From an uncultured Saprospiraceae bacterium (lineage in GTDB: Bacteria > Bacteroidota > Bacteroidia > Chitinophagales > Saprospiraceae), in contig CALLWB010000120.1 in the NCBI GenBank assembly GCA_938016265.1, forward strand, positions 1 through 32,050: a stretch of DNA of 32,050 nucleotides, read 5' to 3'. Shown here in pieces: positions 31,001-32,050 of the stretch. The notes below the pieces were generated by a model. The model saw only the letters and a program-made list of their open reading frames with translations, searched no databases and was not told the origin of the DNA. Within the stretch, counting starts at the first letter, position 1, and each line of letters begins with the position of its first letter. Position numbers and translations under genes: made by a program.

Positions 31001-32050
31001 ATTACAGAACCTCCTGCCCTTGGAGGGACCACAACTTTAGATAGCCCTGTGCTTTGCTTCGGCGAAAGTACTGGTATTGCAACAGTTACCGGCTCTGGAG
31101 GAACACCTGGCTATACATACATATGGGATAATGGAGAAACTATTGCCTCGGTTTCGAACCTAATTGGAGGCCTACATATTGTAACCGTTACCGATGCTGC
31201 AGGATGTTCTGCAACTACTTCAATTGATGTTCTAGAACTCTTAGAGCTAAATGTGGTCGCACAAGAAAATACACCAGTTTCCTGTAATGGGGAAAGTAAT
31301 GGCCTTGCAATTTCTATTACAACAGGTGGCACGCTCCCTTATTCTTATCTATGGAGTACAGGATCAACTGCTACCAACCCGAACAATTTACCAGTAGGGG
31401 TACATACAATAAGCGTTACAGACCTAAATGGCTGTACTGCCAATACGTCTGTTACAATTACCGGTCCTCCCGCCATCACGGCAACAACAACCTTAGTGAA
31501 CAATGTTAGTTGTAATGGAGGAGCCAATGGTAGTGCTACCGCTGCTGGCAGTGGCGGATTCCCCGGATTTACCTATGAATGGGATAATGGAGAAATGACA
31601 CCTACAGCAACAAACTTAAATGCTACAATACATTTTGTAACGGTTACAGATTCAAATAACTGTACACAAACAGCTTCTATTTCAATAAGTGAACCACCTG
31701 CTCTTCTTGTTGCGTTAAGTATAAATAATCAAATAAGCTGTAATGGTCTATCTGATGGAAGTGTTACTGCGAGTGTTAGTGGAGGAACCCCAGGTTATGT
31801 TTTTGCTTGGGACAATGGAATTGCTACACCTACCGCAACCAACCTTGGAGCAGGCCCACATTCAATTACAGTAACCGATTCAAATAATTGTACAGCTACA
31901 GCAAGTGTTACGATAACAGAACCAGTAGTACTGACAGCAACAACAACCTTGGACCTTCCAGTGCAATGCTTTGGAGAAAGTACAGGTGTCGCGACAGTAA
32001 CAGCAGGAGGAGGAACCCCAGGATATACCTATCTATGGGATAATGGAGGA
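28049..32050 (+). CDS. Giant SprB-repeat surface adhesin, 5' part (cut by window end)
   Basis: The frame is open from the ATG at 28049 to the last base, 1334 codons, with no stop; the 3' end is outside. The signal peptide is MKKINLLFTAICLIMAHFASGQ. Residues about 25-200 are a Cys-containing beta domain (NPAWYYLEIDQPG, DIDFILWGPF) that I recall at the N-terminus of many Saprospiraceae surface proteins. Residues 200-840 are Cys-rich, Gly/Thr/Pro-rich beta domains without a firm family. From about 845 there are seven SprB repeats, the last incomplete, each with [VI]-x-C-[NF]-G, then GG-T-P-G-Y-x-[FY]-x-W-[DS]-x-G, then VTVTD-x-N-x-CT-A and ITEP. SprB in Flavobacterium johnsoniae is the T9SS-exported gliding adhesin. 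A T9SS type B tail is expected beyond the window. Confidence 0.85.
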   Translation, partial: MKKINLLFTAICLIMAHFASGQGTSCAQIQAFCSNSGVTFPANFDAANPGAGFGPQASAIDPGNDYGCLIDNPNPAWYYLEIDQPGMIEITLTNSGNEDIDFILWGPFADLTTAVGSCGSLTSPSSVCPGLLSEGPCPNGVPCDIFTSCYGGNAIGCSFDPQATEVVTLPNGQTGEVYILLITNYSNLPTNISANQTGGAGSTNCAIVAAPTSPCPCLSGATCDGLALPDQPSAVAALDAAGLNQNAPGCFDLTAQMIPAGDGTTYEFCYQYTHTSAEAFFAFSGTAYFTGPNSAGCIANPNTITTIDAYQSGACGTSLPLVNVTSDGWGVYNATMGATYELCFEISGDQISCATEDITAVCTYAHPYTITCPLFGGDIVAPTNISVCFEDIPITLSVTNEITSAQYPDIVWGVWVFDDPNNVLGVTPSFTLPADQDPLNGSDPNWWGILGDGMGGFLSGTSITSNFFVPGATIYLAPLVIDIDPVLGGIYDPNCTGLAPGYTLYMNPPLTFSGAVTNCDATIDLLGGFPSINAGADYSWSVTTPSGLVTGTGTPINFTATEDGTHTFSIVNDGLGANTCDLPDFFSFDFYACACAADAGTFSTPTGTTICFGDDFTMLTNGDYGGSNEDGGALDQIPNGDGDLFNGVIYGIYTNPPTNENPILDPNLVNIFNPIPLVPGGPDLPAIVTNSPTILATLGMSTNTTYYFTSIYSFDNDGEVGVGLPIVAVDTESDGFFECSDVNLGGAVSVVFLDEITAPFTQTCNAAGSVDITFTISGGLPALTMGEQFTVAGDGPGGMVNNNGTYSISGHPYNSTFTIVVSDGNSCSTTFSGTSFAAPTASASSSNVTCFGGGNGTANAVAVGGVLPYTYLWSPGGQVTSSITGQSAGNYIVTVTDGNGCQATSSTMIGEPAAIVVSVMMNSQTSCNGFSDGSATASASNGTPGYSFEWDNGETTAIATALTGGMHNVTVTDANSCTATSSVNITEPPALGGTTTLDSPVLCFGESTGIATVTGSGGTPGYTYIWDNGETIASVSNLIGGLHIVTVTDAAGCSATTSIDVLELLELNVVAQENTPVSCNGESNGLAISITTGGTLPYSYLWSTGSTATNPNNLPVGVHTISVTDLNGCTANTSVTITGPPAITATTTLVNNVSCNGGANGSATAAGSGGFPGFTYEWDNGEMTPTATNLNATIHFVTVTDSNNCTQTASISISEPPALLVALSINNQISCNGLSDGSVTASVSGGTPGYVFAWDNGIATPTATNLGAGPHSITVTDSNNCTATASVTITEPVVLTATTTLDLPVQCFGESTGVATVTAGGGTPGYTYLWDNGG
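30581..32050 (+). repeat. SprB repeat array with four-unit super-period
   Basis: Seven units of about 76 residues begin near 30587, 30815, 31046, 31274, 31502, 31727 and 31958. Units 2 and 6, and units 3 and 7, are closest to each other, each pair offset by exactly 912 bases (304 residues). A block of four units has therefore been duplicated. The array continues past the window. Confidence 0.75.

Overview
The window is a chromosomal stretch of a member of the Bacteroidota, most likely of the Saprospiria/Chitinophagia branch. Evidence: a PorX-type response regulator with a PglZ domain, type IX secretion (T9SS) type A and type B C-terminal sorting domains, SprB repeats, promoters of the TTG-N17..23-TAnnTTTG type, a Bacteroidota-style MetG (KLSTS in place of KMSKS, C-terminal tRNA-binding domain), and a lack of obvious Shine-Dalgarno sequences. 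The genus assignment is inference from family resemblance.

Layout. 1-851: the 3' end of a REP-associated (Y1) transposase whose stop codon overlaps the start of a nucleotidyltransferase gene. 914-1714: an EGF-repeat lipoprotein, then a hairpin shared with a convergent DUF4139 gene (1812-3395, minus). 3594-7658: a T9SS-exported glucose/sorbosone-dehydrogenase-like protein with a PKD domain, and an NTR-like/MORN-repeat protein. 7973-10108: metG. 10507-17279: a 1917-residue secreted protein rich in thrombospondin type 3 calcium repeats with a dockerin-like C-terminus, followed by an SGNH/SASA-type lipoprotein. 17311-21908 (all minus): porX, a LamG protein with a T9SS type B tail, tsaE and an alanine dehydrogenase, closely spaced and probably partly co-transcribed. 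22126-23334: an HD phosphohydrolase, divergent from porX.

23514-32050 is the most unusual part. It holds an 875-residue exported protein built of two arrays of 23-residue repeats, one acidic and one basic, separated by a cysteine-rich hinge and ending in a peptidoglycan-binding domain. Two matches to the Bacteroidota promoter consensus precede it and a strong terminator follows it. Next are a thioredoxin-SPOR fusion, a small exported protein of unknown function, and a giant SprB-repeat adhesin cut by the window edge.

Most of the window encodes exported or cell-surface proteins. PorX is known in Porphyromonas gingivalis to control T9SS genes, so the T9SS cargo genes here could fall under it, but no binding site is visible. 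Housekeeping genes are metG, tsaE, ald and the HD protein. I found no tRNA, rRNA, CRISPR array or complete insertion sequence.
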